The notes below the pieces were generated by a model. That model saw only the letters and a list, made by a program, of their open reading frames with translations. It ran no database searches and was not told the origin of the DNA. DNA of 64,000 bases from Myxococcales bacterium (GTDB lineage Bacteria > Myxococcota_A > Polyangia > Polyangiales > Polyangiaceae). The stretch covers positions 62,001-126,000 of the forward strand of contig JANYHK010000019.1 in assembly GCA_025359105.1 (NCBI GenBank), given 5' to 3'. Positions 36,400-44,544 of the stretch are shown one piece after another. Both the position numbers and the translations under genes were made by a program. How positions within the stretch are numbered: position 1 is the first letter of the stretch; the number at the start of each line of letters is the position of its first letter.

Positions 36400-37203
36400 A
36401 TGAAAACCCCCTCCCTCGTCCTCTGCGAGTTCACCGAGACCGGCGTGACCGGTATCGACAGCTTTTCCCCGTTTTGCCTGAAGGTGATTCGCGCGCTGCG
36501 CGCCGCCGGGCTGCCTTACGTCTCGCGGCGGGGCGTGGGACCGCACGCGTTCCGCGCGCTCAATCCGGTCGGGCAGCTCCCCATCCTCCTCGTGGACGAC
36601 GTGCCCGTGGCCGACTCGACGCGCATCCTAGCGAAGATCCGCGAGATCGTCCCCGCTGCCTTCCCTGGTGACGTGCACGCGCGAGGGGAGTCGCACCTCT
36701 GGGAGGAGCTCGCCGACACCCACCTGAACGGCTTCCTCGTCGCGTCGCGCTGGGCGGACGACGCAAACTGGCCGACCGTGCGGCGCGCGTATTTCGGCGC
36801 CGCGCCGTGGTTCGTTCGAACGTTCATCGCGCCGCGCCTTCGTTCGAACGTCCTGCGCGCGCTCCACGGTCGCGACGTGTGGCGTGCTGGTGAGGAGGCG
36901 TGCTGGGAGCAGTTCCAGGTGACCCTCGACGCCCTCGAAGAGCGCGCTCCGGAGCAGGGCTTCTGGCTCGAGGCCGGATTCTCGACGGCGGACATCGCCC
37001 TGGCCGCGCAGCTGGAGGGGTTCACGACCCCGCTCACGCCGCGGCAAGCCACCCTCGTCGCCGCGCGCCCGCGCCTCGCCCGGTGGCTCGCGCGCGTCGA
37101 CGCCGAGACCCGCCGCGGGCCACGCCGCGCCGTCGCGTTCGAGGCCTCGCCGCCGCGCGCCTCTGCTGCGGCGAGCCTTCGCGCCGATTGCGGCGCGGTG
37201 TAG
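36400..37203 (+). CDS. Glutathione S-transferase-like protein
   Basis: 267 aa from ATG 36400; TTG 36391 is a possible alternative closer to the GGAAGG site. The N-terminal thioredoxin-like half (about residues 5-85) has SPFCLKVIRALRAAGLPY, the usual CxxK/S-type first helix region, and NPVGQLPILLVDDVPVADSTRI, the cis-Pro and glutathione gamma-Glu binding region (DS-type). The C-terminal half is all-helical. Members conjugate or reduce electrophiles with glutathione or act as isomerases. Divergent from a WYL regulator likely to control it. The last about 35 residues are low-complexity. Confidence 0.85.
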   Translation: MKTPSLVLCEFTETGVTGIDSFSPFCLKVIRALRAAGLPYVSRRGVGPHAFRALNPVGQLPILLVDDVPVADSTRILAKIREIVPAAFPGDVHARGESHLWEELADTHLNGFLVASRWADDANWPTVRRAYFGAAPWFVRTFIAPRLRSNVLRALHGRDVWRAGEEACWEQFQVTLDALEERAPEQGFWLEAGFSTADIALAAQLEGFTTPLTPRQATLVAARPRLARWLARVDAETRRGPRRAVAFEASPPRASAAASLRADCGAV

Positions 37204-37212
37204 CCTGGTCGT

Positions 37213-37479
37213 GTGGCGGACCCGCAGGGGCAACGGCAGCAGGGCCAGCAGCGGCAGCAGGGCCAGTCCGGCGACCTGGCCGAGGCGCGCCGCCTCATTC
37301 GCAGCGGCGCGCTCACGATGGTCGTCGGCTCGCTCGCGTGCGGTGCAGTCCTCGCGGCGTCCGACGCACGCAGTGCGGCGTTCATCCTCGCGGCGGCGAT
37401 CAGCGTGCTCGCCGTGCTACGTACGGGCCAGGGGATCGCGCTTCTGCGTCGCGCCCGGGCGCGGCTCGGCCGCCGCTGA
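37213..37479 (+). CDS. Small two-helix membrane protein
   Basis: 88 aa from GTG 37213. A Gln/Gly-rich N-terminus (about 20 residues) is followed by two hydrophobic helices (about 33-50 and 54-72) and an Arg-rich C-terminus. No family recognised. It starts 9 bp after the GST-like stop, so it may be co-transcribed with it, and ends 8 bp from the convergent SUMF1-fold gene. Moderate certainty that it is a real gene. Confidence 0.6.
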   Translation: MADPQGQRQQGQQRQQGQSGDLAEARRLIRSGALTMVVGSLACGAVLAASDARSAAFILAAAISVLAVLRTGQGIALLRRARARLGRR

Positions 37480-37487
37480 GCGTCTTC

Positions 37488-38441
37488 TCAGCCCAACTCC
37501 GTGCGACCACGCCCACGGCCACGGCGGCGCTCGCCACCGTTCAGCGTCGCCGCAGCCGGCGCGACCCACGATCCCGACGGGCCGTCGTCGCCCATCGGCG
37601 CGAAGGGGCGGGTCGTGCTCGGATCGATCGGCGCAGTCGGCGCCGCCGGCGCGGTCGGCTGCGCCTCCGGGGTGGGCTCCACGTCGTCGGGAAGCGAGCC
37701 CTCGTCCGCGCAGCAACGGAAGCCCGTCGAGTAGTCGTAGTAGATGGGGCTGTGCGCGGTCGTGACGTAGTCACAGCCCTCGCCGTTCAGCGTCGTGTCG
37801 AGGTAGTACCCGCCGCGGAACGCCGCGTCGTCGGTCCACTCGTGGATGTTGCCGACCATGTCGTGCACGCCGTACGCGTTGGTGCACGCCGCGGCGGCGC
37901 CGGTCGGCTCGAGCGTGTTCGGCTCCTGGTTCAGCGTCGGATCGTTCATCGTGCGCGCGGTGTGCTCGCCCGCGTACTTCTTCAGGACGGGCGAGGTGCG
38001 GTCGGTGTCGACGCAGGCGTTCGCCTCACGCGTGTTGCCGTAGGGAAAGCGCGTCTTGTCCGGACCCTTGCACGCCGTCTTCCACTCCTTCGAGTGGCAG
38101 AGGCGCTTGCTGCTCGCCTTGCACGCCTTCTGCGCCTCCACCATCGAGATGTGGGCCTGCGGAGCGACGCCCTCCCTCGAGACCGCGCGGACCTTGTGGC
38201 CGACGGGGGTGGCGTACGGGCTGAACGGCACCTCGGTCCCGTCCTCACGGATCTCCACGAGCGAGCCCTCGAACTTGTCGACGCACGAGCCGTTCACCAG
38301 GGCCATGTCACCCGGACAGGACGCCGCGAGCGCCTCCCCGGCGAAGAGGAGCGCGACCGCGCCGACGGCAAGACCCACCGCGGCCTGCATCACCTGACGG
38401 CGTCCCTGACCCTGCGCCTGCATTTGAAGGTTCGTGCTCAT
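37488..38441 (-). CDS. Secreted SUMF1/FGE-sulfatase-fold protein
   Basis: 317 aa from ATG 38441. Long signal peptide (about 39 residues, ending ALAAS). The formylglycine-generating-enzyme-like fold covers about residues 45-245: DKFEGS near the start, ISMVEAQKACKASSKRLCHSKEWKTACKG, NAYGVHDMVGNIHEWTDD and the terminal TGFRCC. Catalytic FGE Cys pairs are not obvious at the expected position, so this is probably a binding or otherwise repurposed member. A Pro/Ala tail ends in an Arg/Gly-rich stretch. An AT-rich promoter patch (about 38470-38510) and a palindrome lie upstream. Confidence 0.85.
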   Translation of the reverse strand: MSTNLQMQAQGQGRRQVMQAAVGLAVGAVALLFAGEALAASCPGDMALVNGSCVDKFEGSLVEIREDGTEVPFSPYATPVGHKVRAVSREGVAPQAHISMVEAQKACKASSKRLCHSKEWKTACKGPDKTRFPYGNTREANACVDTDRTSPVLKKYAGEHTARTMNDPTLNQEPNTLEPTGAAAACTNAYGVHDMVGNIHEWTDDAAFRGGYYLDTTLNGEGCDYVTTAHSPIYYDYSTGFRCCADEGSLPDDVEPTPEAQPTAPAAPTAPIDPSTTRPFAPMGDDGPSGSWVAPAAATLNGGERRRGRGRGRTELG

Positions 38442-38555
38442 GACGGAGCGAACCTAGAGCAGGGGGAATGCCTAAGAACAAATCAAACAATATCAATAAA
38501 TTACGTCGATGATGACCTGCCGCCTGTCGGTCTCATTGCTGTGAACGATCCTCAA

Positions 38556-38577
38556 GATGTGAACAAAAGTTCACATC
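38556..38577. promoter_or_regulatory. Perfect palindrome with 9-bp arms
   Basis: Arms GATGTGAAC (38556-38564) and GTTCACATC (38569-38577) flank AAAA. A third half-site TGTGAAC lies about 18 bp away near 38540. It is located 20 bp past the stop of the lysozyme-like gene and about 115 bp upstream of the SUMF1-fold gene start. It could be an operator for the latter or a terminator stem for the former (no T-tract). Spacing differs from a CRP site. Confidence 0.5.
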
Positions 38578-38597
38578 GGCGGGCTCTGGAGCACAGA

Positions 38598-39038
38598 TTA
38601 CTCCCGTACGGTGTACGAATCGCACTCGGTCTGGTGGCGTCGGTAGGCGTACCACGAACGAATACCACCGGAATTGTAGACTCTTCTGGCGCACTTCGCG
38701 TTCTTCGCGGGATCGTAGAGGGTCGCGATGGTGAGCCCGCACTTGCCGGCCCACAGCTCGTCGTTGATCTGGAAGAGGCCGTAGTCGGTCGAGCCGTTGT
38801 GGTTCCTGTGGGACGCCTGCGCGTAAAAGCTCGACTCGTACTTCGCAGCGCACACCATCCGGGGGATCTCGTTCTCCGCAAAGCCCGCCGCGCGGAGATC
38901 GCGGGCGATCTCTGCTTCGGGCACGATGCGTCCGGCGAGTAGAGGCGCGACGTCCTGTCCATCGTCGACGCTCTCCTGCGTCGTCCCCCCACACCCAAGG
39001 GAGGCCACGAGGAGGAGCAAACCGAATCGAAAATGCAT
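38598..39038 (-). CDS. Lipoprotein resembling animal C-type lysozyme (GH22)
   Basis: 146 aa from ATG 39038 (a TTG at 39056 is less likely). Lipobox ASLGC with Cys16. Residues about 42-140 match C-type lysozyme: VCAAKYESSF carries the equivalent of catalytic Glu35 (Glu68), and STDYGLFQIN carries the equivalent of Asp52 (Asp85), with the same 17-residue spacing as hen lysozyme. Cys63, Cys100, Cys116 and Cys139 correspond to hen Cys30, Cys76, Cys94 and Cys115, so two of four disulfides are kept; the beta-domain loop is shortened. Predicted to cleave the N-acetylmuramic acid-N-acetylglucosamine bond of peptidoglycan outside the inner membrane. SLT-type transglycosylases share only part of this pattern. 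Confidence 0.87.
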   Translation of the reverse strand: MHFRFGLLLLVASLGCGGTTQESVDDGQDVAPLLAGRIVPEAEIARDLRAAGFAENEIPRMVCAAKYESSFYAQASHRNHNGSTDYGLFQINDELWAGKCGLTIATLYDPAKNAKCARRVYNSGGIRSWYAYRRHQTECDSYTVRE

Positions 39039-39208
39039 GGTCAACCGATACTGCAACGTGCGTGCCGGTAGTCAAATGTAGGCTTCTCCGACGGTTACCG
39101 CGAAGGCGCCGCTCACGAGCCCCGATCCCGGCGGGGGACTTGATCCACCGTCATCGTCATCGTCAATCTTCTTCTCCTTCGGGCTCGTCGCCGGCCCCGC
39201 GAAGGTGC

Positions 39209-40297
39209 ATGCCTCCCGCGATGGACTTCGTGAACTTGCTCGAGCTGGAGGCGCTCGCCCGCGCGCGCCTCGACGGGATGGCCTTCGACTACTACGCCAG
39301 CGGAGCGCACGACGAGGTGACGCTGCGCGAGAACCGCGCCGCGTTCTCGCGCATCGCGCTGCACTACCGGGTGATGGTCGACGTCAGCCGGCGCGACACC
39401 GCGACCACCGTGCTCGGCGCGCGCGTGTCGATGCCGGTATTGCTCGCACCGACGGCGTTCCACAAGATGGCGCACCCCGACGGCGAGCTGGCGACGGTGC
39501 GCGCGGCGGGGGCGGAGGGCACGACGATGATCCTCTCGTCTCTGTCGACCACGCGCGTCGAGGACGTCGCCGCCGCCGCGACCGGACCGCTCTGGTTCCA
39601 GCTCTACGTCTACAAGGATCGCGGCGCGACGGAGGCCCTGGTGCGCCGGGTGGAGGCTGCGGGCTGCAAGGCGCTGGTGCTCACCGTCGACGCGCCGGTG
39701 TTCGGTCGCCGCGAGCGCGACGTGAGAAATCGCTTCGGCTTGCCGGCCGGTCTTCGCGTGGAGAACCTCGTCGCCGAGGGGCACGGCGACCTGGTCGCGC
39801 CCCAGGAGGGTTCTGGCCTCTCGAGCTACATCGCGGCGAAGCTCGACCCCAGTCTCACGTGGGATGCGCTGGCGTGGCTCGCAACCTTGACGAAGCTACC
39901 GATCCTCGTGAAGGGCATCGTCCGGGCCGACGACGCGCGCAAGGCCGTCGACAGCGGCGCGGCGGGGGTCGTCGTCTCCAACCACGGCGGGCGGCAGCTC
40001 GACACCGCGCCCGCGACGATCGACGTCCTGTCGCGCGTCGTCGACGCGGTGGACGGTCGCGGCGAGATCTTGCTCGACGGCGGCGTGCGACGCGGCACCG
40101 ACGTGCTCAAGGCGCTCGCGCTCGGCGCGCGCGCGGTGCTCCTGGGGAGGCCGGTGCTCTGGGGCCTCGCGCTCGGCGGCGAAGGCGGCGTCCGTCGCGT
40201 CCTCGCGATGCTCCGCGCCGAGATCGACGAGGCGATGGCGCTCGCCGGCACGCCGAACGTGAGCGACGTCGGGCGCGATCTCGTGATGCCAAAGTGA
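39209..40297 (+). CDS. FMN-dependent alpha-hydroxy-acid dehydrogenase/oxidase
   Basis: 362 aa from ATG 39209 (GAAGG just upstream); ATG 39221 also possible. TIM-barrel flavoenzyme of the lactate/glycolate oxidase family: FDYYASGAHDEVTLREN near the N-terminus, APTAFHKMAHPDGELA, the active-site SNHGGRQLD (catalytic His and Arg, about residues 255-263) and DGGVRRGTDVLKALALGA for FMN phosphate. It oxidises an L-2-hydroxy acid to the oxoacid using O2 or a quinone. Length is typical of the family. No signal peptide; cytoplasmic or loosely membrane-bound. Confidence 0.93.
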   Translation: MPPAMDFVNLLELEALARARLDGMAFDYYASGAHDEVTLRENRAAFSRIALHYRVMVDVSRRDTATTVLGARVSMPVLLAPTAFHKMAHPDGELATVRAAGAEGTTMILSSLSTTRVEDVAAAATGPLWFQLYVYKDRGATEALVRRVEAAGCKALVLTVDAPVFGRRERDVRNRFGLPAGLRVENLVAEGHGDLVAPQEGSGLSSYIAAKLDPSLTWDALAWLATLTKLPILVKGIVRADDARKAVDSGAAGVVVSNHGGRQLDTAPATIDVLSRVVDAVDGRGEILLDGGVRRGTDVLKALALGARAVLLGRPVLWGLALGGEGGVRRVLAMLRAEIDEAMALAGTPNVSDVGRDLVMPK

Positions 40298-40349
40298 CAA
40301 CGAAATCCGCGGCGGAATAGGCGTTCGCGCGCGCCGGTCTTCGGCGTGA

Positions 40350-41152
40350 ATGCGACGCACGACGACGCTCCTCTTCGCTCTCCTCCTCGCGTCCGGCGCG
40401 TTCGTGCAGCGCACAGCCCGAGCCGACACCACGTCAACGCCGCCACTGCCGTCACCGCCGGCGCCGGACAAGCCGGCCGACAAACCGCCCGCCAAGCCGA
40501 AGGCACCGGGGGAGCTCGTCTCGTTCCAGGTCGAGGACGCCGACTTGCCCGATCTCGTGAAGACGATCGGCGAGCTGACCGGCAAGCGCTTCGTCGTCGC
40601 GACCGCGAAGCCCAAGACGCTCAAGGCCACCGTCTACGCGACGCAGAAGGTCACCGTCGAGGAGGCGTACCGCGCGTTTCTCTCGATGCTGCAGGGACCG
40701 AGACGAAGGTGCCGATCCTGGGCGATCTCCCGCTCCTCGGAGCGTTCTTCCGCAGCAGCACCGACCAGAACGAGAAGAGCAACCTCGTGCTCGTCTTGAC
40801 GCCCCACATCATGCGCGACGACGCCGACACGCGCCGCATCTTCCAGGACAAGATGAACGAGCGGCAGGAGATGATCGATCACGCCGTGGTCTTCAGCGGG
40901 AGGCCGTGGACGCCGCCGATCGACTTCTCGCGCGCGCGCGGCCTCGTGCACGTGATGCGCCGCGCCAGCCACAAGGTGGACGAGGAGAAGAAGCTCGAGG
41001 AGCTGCGCGCGCCGCGCGACGTGAAGGACCACGTGCCGTAGGACGCCCTGGAGCTCCCGGTGCCGACGCAGACCTGGGGCGGCGCCGTCGCGAGACCGCT
41101 CACCCCGCCCGCGAGTCCGGCCACAACCACGCCCGTGCGCGTCGAGAGGTGA
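40350..41152 (+). pseudogene. gspD: Internally deleted type II secretion secretin (gspD remnant)
   Basis: The first 115 codons (from ATG 40350) read as a signal peptide, a Pro/Lys linker and a GspD N0 domain (LVSFQVEDADLPDLVKTIGE to VEEAYRAFLSMLQ). At about 40695 the sequence jumps, in another reading frame, to the end of a secretin: TETKVPILGDLPLLGAFFRS, then SNLVLVLTPHIMRDD. N1-N3 and most of the pore-forming core, several hundred residues, are missing, so no secretin can be made. The downstream frame reaches TAG at 41039 and, read through, continues plausibly to TGA 41150. Either a true deletion or an assembly collapse. Confidence 0.82.
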
Positions 41153-41198
41153 GCGCCGAAGGCCACCCGTCGAGCGAAAACGGTGGTAGAAACGTCGC

Positions 41199-42062
41199 GT
41201 GGCGGACATCGCAGGAATGCTGGCGGGGGTGCCCTTGTTCGAACCTCTCGACGCGGTCGCGCGGGAGGATCTCGCCAAGCGCGTGGACGTGGAGAAGCAC
41301 GAGGCCGGCAAGGTCATCTTCAGCCGCGGCGATCCCGGCGAGTCGATGTACGTCGTCCTCAGCGGCGAGGTCGAGATCAGCGTCAAGAACGACACCGGCG
41401 AGATGATGGTGCTCGAGCGTGCGACGGCCGGGGACTTCTTCGGCGAGATCTCGCTCCTCGACCTGGGCCCGCGAACGGCCACGGCGAAGGCGCTCAGCGA
41501 CGTCGAAGCGGTGGTCGTCGACCGCGGGGACCTGGACGAGCTCCTGAAGGCGCGCCCCGACTCGGCCCAGATGTTCCTGACCGCGATGGGCAAGCGCCTC
41601 CGCGAGACCGCGCGCCTGCTGCGTGGCACGGCGTCACGCAACGTGAACGAAGAAGAAGAGGACCGCCGCACCTCGGTGATGAAGGTCGCCGACTGGATCA
41701 GCGAGTTCTCCGGCAGCTTGCCGTTCCTCTTCATTCACATCGGGATCTTCTTCGTCTGGATCGTCCTGAACGTCGGCCCGCTGGCGAAAACGTCGTTCGG
41801 CGCCTTCGACCCTTTCCCGTTCGGGCTACTCACGATGGTCGTCTCGCTCGAGGCGATCATCCTCAGCGTCTTCGTCCTCTTGAGCCAGAACCGCCAGGTC
41901 GCCAGGGAGCGCGTGCGTAACGACATCGAGTACCAGGTCAACCTGCGCGCCGAGCTCGAGATCGCCCACCTCCACGAGGCGCTCGACCACATGAACGCCG
42001 AATTGCTCGCGCGTTTGAGCTCGATCGAGAGGGTGATGGGCGGAACGACCTCGAAGCGCTAA
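41199..42062 (+). CDS. Cyclic-nucleotide-binding domain fused to DUF1003 membrane domain
   Basis: 287 aa from GTG 41199. Residues about 8-125 form a cNMP-binding beta-roll: VIFSRGDPGESMYVVLSGEVEI, FFGEISLLDLGPRTATAKA as the phosphate-binding cassette with its conserved Arg. Residues about 150-275 are a DUF1003 domain with two membrane helices and the SLEAIILSVFVLLSQNRQ signature, then a helical tail. This suggests a membrane protein gated or modulated by cAMP/cGMP or c-di-nucleotide binding. Function unproven. It lies just downstream of the gspD remnant and 11 bp before a matrixin gene. Confidence 0.9.
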   Translation: MADIAGMLAGVPLFEPLDAVAREDLAKRVDVEKHEAGKVIFSRGDPGESMYVVLSGEVEISVKNDTGEMMVLERATAGDFFGEISLLDLGPRTATAKALSDVEAVVVDRGDLDELLKARPDSAQMFLTAMGKRLRETARLLRGTASRNVNEEEEDRRTSVMKVADWISEFSGSLPFLFIHIGIFFVWIVLNVGPLAKTSFGAFDPFPFGLLTMVVSLEAIILSVFVLLSQNRQVARERVRNDIEYQVNLRAELEIAHLHEALDHMNAELLARLSSIERVMGGTTSKR

Positions 42063-42073
42063 ACTCCTTCCCG

Positions 42074-43084
42074 GTGCGCTTCTCTTCGACTCTCCTCGCC
42101 GCCGTCGTGGTGACGGCCTTCGCGTCCGATGCCGCCGCGTTCTGCCGAACGACGACGTGTCCGCCGCCTGCGGACTTCACGCCGACTGCCACGCAGTGCG
42201 TTCCGAGCGGCCTCACCAGCTGCACGATGAACGGCGAAACGGTCGCCAGCGTCTCGCTCTGGTGGAAGACCACGTGCGTCGGCTACAGCCTCCAGAGGGA
42301 CGGGAGCCGTTACGCCACGCTAGGCGCGGCGACGACCGCGGCTGCCGGCGCGCTCGCGGCGTGGTCGAGCGCGTCGTGTCCTGCCGCGCCGTCGATCAAG
42401 GCGCAGGACCTCGGGCCCGTCGCCTGCGGAGACACCGCGTTCAACGTCGACGGACCGAACCAGAACGTCATCGTGTTCCGCGACGCGACCTGGCCGCACA
42501 AGACGGCGGAGCAAATTCGTCTGAACCAGGCGTCGCCCACCGTCGCGCTCACCACCGTGAGCTTCAACCGCGATACCGGCGAGATCCTCGACGCCGACAT
42601 CGAGCTCAACACCGCCGATCACAAGATCACCGTGACCGACACGCCCGGCACGGGTGTGTTCGACCTGGAGAGCGTCCTCACCCACGAAGGCGGGCATTTC
42701 CTGGGGCTCTCGCACTCGCCCGACGCCACGGCCGTCATGTATTTCCAGGACGAAGGGGGCTCGGCGAAACACCGGGCGCTCGGAGCCGACGACGCCAAGG
42801 CGGTGTGCGCGGTCTATCCGCCCGCCGGTCCGCGCCCGGTCGAGACGTCCGTCTCCGCCAGCGGGTTCGCCGCGGCGGGTGCCTGCGACGCCACGCCGCG
42901 GGGCGGGCTCAGCTCGGTGTGCGCGGCCAACACCCCGGTCAAGACGACGAAGAGCGGCTGCGCGGCGTCACCGGGCGGCCTCGCGGGAGCCGGTGGCGCG
43001 CCGGAGCCGGCGGGCACGTCGTTCGCGCTGGCGTTCGTCGCCGCCGCCGCATTCCTCCGTCGCCGTCGAATCCTCGCCGCGTGA
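42074..43084 (+). CDS. Secreted matrixin-like metalloprotease with MYXO-CTERM-like tail
   Basis: 336 aa from GTG 42074. Cleavable signal peptide (to about Ala22). Zinc motif HEGGHFLGLSH (His204, Glu205, His208, His214) and Met-turn AVMYF make it a matrixin-type metzincin. DADIELNT before the motif is typical. The C-terminus has a GCAASPGG segment, then a hydrophobic stretch (about 313-327) and an RRRR cluster, resembling the MYXO-CTERM sorting signal for surface anchoring. Its stop overlaps the GTG of the malic enzyme gene (GTGA), though the products are unrelated in location. Confidence 0.9.
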   Translation: MRFSSTLLAAVVVTAFASDAAAFCRTTTCPPPADFTPTATQCVPSGLTSCTMNGETVASVSLWWKTTCVGYSLQRDGSRYATLGAATTAAAGALAAWSSASCPAAPSIKAQDLGPVACGDTAFNVDGPNQNVIVFRDATWPHKTAEQIRLNQASPTVALTTVSFNRDTGEILDADIELNTADHKITVTDTPGTGVFDLESVLTHEGGHFLGLSHSPDATAVMYFQDEGGSAKHRALGADDAKAVCAVYPPAGPRPVETSVSASGFAAAGACDATPRGGLSSVCAANTPVKTTKSGCAASPGGLAGAGGAPEPAGTSFALAFVAAAAFLRRRRILAA

Positions 43085-44412
43085 GCAAGTACAACATCGA
43101 CACGGTCCTCAAGGTGCGGCTCCGGCACGCTCCTGGCCAGCTCGCGCGCCTCGCGCAGGCCATCGCCGAAGAGGACGGCGTCATCGGCGACATCACGACG
43201 GTGAAGGTGCAGGACCGCTGGAGCGAGCGCGACATCACGGTCGAGACGATGAACGACGCGCACACCACCCGGCTCGTCGCGCGCGTTGGGGCGCTCGACG
43301 GGATCGAGGTCCTCGCCGTGAAGGACCGCGTCTTCGAGGCGCATCAGGGTGGCAAGCTCCACTCGACGAGCCGCATCGAGCTGCGTCAGCTCGCCGACCT
43401 CCGTTACATCTACACGCCGGGCGTCGCCCGCGTCGCCCGCGCGATCGAGAAGGATCCGAGCCTCGCGTGGGAGCTCACGGGCCTCGGCAGCTCCGTCGCG
43501 ATCTGCACGAACGGCACGCGTGTCCTCGGGCTCGGCGACATCGGGCCGGTGGCCAGCCTTCCCGTGATGGAGGGCAAGGCGGTGCTCTACGACAAATTCG
43601 TGGGGCTCAGCGCCACGCCCATCCTGATCGACGAGAAGGATCCGGAGAAATTCGTCGAGACCGTGGTCCGTATCTCGCGAGGCTTCGGCGGCATTCACCT
43701 CGAGGACATCAGGGTGCCCGACTGCTTCGCGATCGAGGACGCGCTGAAGAAGCGTCTCGACAAGCCCGTGATGCACGACGACCAGCACGGCACCGCGACC
43801 GCCGCGCTGGCGGCGATCCTGAACGCGTGCAAGCTGACCGGCATCGAGCTACGCCGCGCGAAGCTCGGGCAGATCGGGCTCGGCGCCGCCGGCAGCGCCA
43901 TCGCCCGCCTCGCGCTCACGTACGGGGTGGGGGAGGTCCTGGTGACCGATCCGAACCCGGCGGCCGTCGCGTGGCTCGAGTCGCTCGGCGCGCGAGGGAC
44001 GAATCTGGCCACGCTGCTCGCCTCGGCGGACATCGTCGTCGCGACGACCGGCAAGCCCGGCCTCATCACGAAGCAGATGGTGCGGCCGCGCCAGGTCATC
44101 TTCGCGCTCTCGAACCCCGACCCGGAGATCGATCCCGACGACGCCCTCGCCGCCGGCGCCGCCTTCGCCGGCGACGGTCGCGCCATCAACAATGCGCTCG
44201 CGTTTCCCTCGCTCTTCCGCGCGGCGCTCGATTTAAGGAGCCGCGCGATCGCGCCGGAGATGCTCGTCGCCGCCGCCGAGGCCATTGCCGCGCAGGCCGA
44301 CGCGGGCGAGATCGTGCCGAGCCCCCTCAAGCCCGGCGTTCACGAGGCGGTCACGCTCGCCGTCGCTGCGCGCGCGAGAGAGCTCGGTCTCGCCGGCACC
44401 GCGCGGGTTTGA
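43081..44412 (+). CDS. NAD(P)-dependent malic enzyme with N-terminal ACT domain
   Basis: 443 aa from GTG 43081, overlapping the preceding stop by 4 nt. Residues about 5-75 form an ACT-like domain (VLKVRLRHAPGQLARLAQAI), a probable effector site. The malic enzyme core follows: YTPGVARVARAI, VLGLGDIGPVASLPVMEGKAVLY, VHLED-type GGIHLEDIRVPDCF, MHDDQHGTATAALAAILNA and the Rossmann GLGAAGSAIA; FALSNPDPEI closes the NAD site. Catalyses malate to pyruvate plus CO2. Short bacterial form, without the C-terminal phosphotransacetylase-like domain. Confidence 0.94.
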   Translation: MSKYNIDTVLKVRLRHAPGQLARLAQAIAEEDGVIGDITTVKVQDRWSERDITVETMNDAHTTRLVARVGALDGIEVLAVKDRVFEAHQGGKLHSTSRIELRQLADLRYIYTPGVARVARAIEKDPSLAWELTGLGSSVAICTNGTRVLGLGDIGPVASLPVMEGKAVLYDKFVGLSATPILIDEKDPEKFVETVVRISRGFGGIHLEDIRVPDCFAIEDALKKRLDKPVMHDDQHGTATAALAAILNACKLTGIELRRAKLGQIGLGAAGSAIARLALTYGVGEVLVTDPNPAAVAWLESLGARGTNLATLLASADIVVATTGKPGLITKQMVRPRQVIFALSNPDPEIDPDDALAAGAAFAGDGRAINNALAFPSLFRAALDLRSRAIAPEMLVAAAEAIAAQADAGEIVPSPLKPGVHEAVTLAVAARARELGLAGTARV

Positions 44413-44544
44413 GGCCACTTTTGTCAGACTGGCGCCGGCGACGTCGACGAGCGGGTCGCCCGCGACAACGTGGCGCCCTCGCCGTCGTCGCCCACCTGAC
44501 CTCGCAGGCATGCGGGTGGCACGGCGCTCGCTCTTGGATCGACC

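Noticed and set aside
38558-38575. CRP-type site (TGTGA...TCACA) upstream of the SUMF1-fold gene
   Set aside because: The spacer is 8 bp rather than 6, so it does not fit a CRP dimer.
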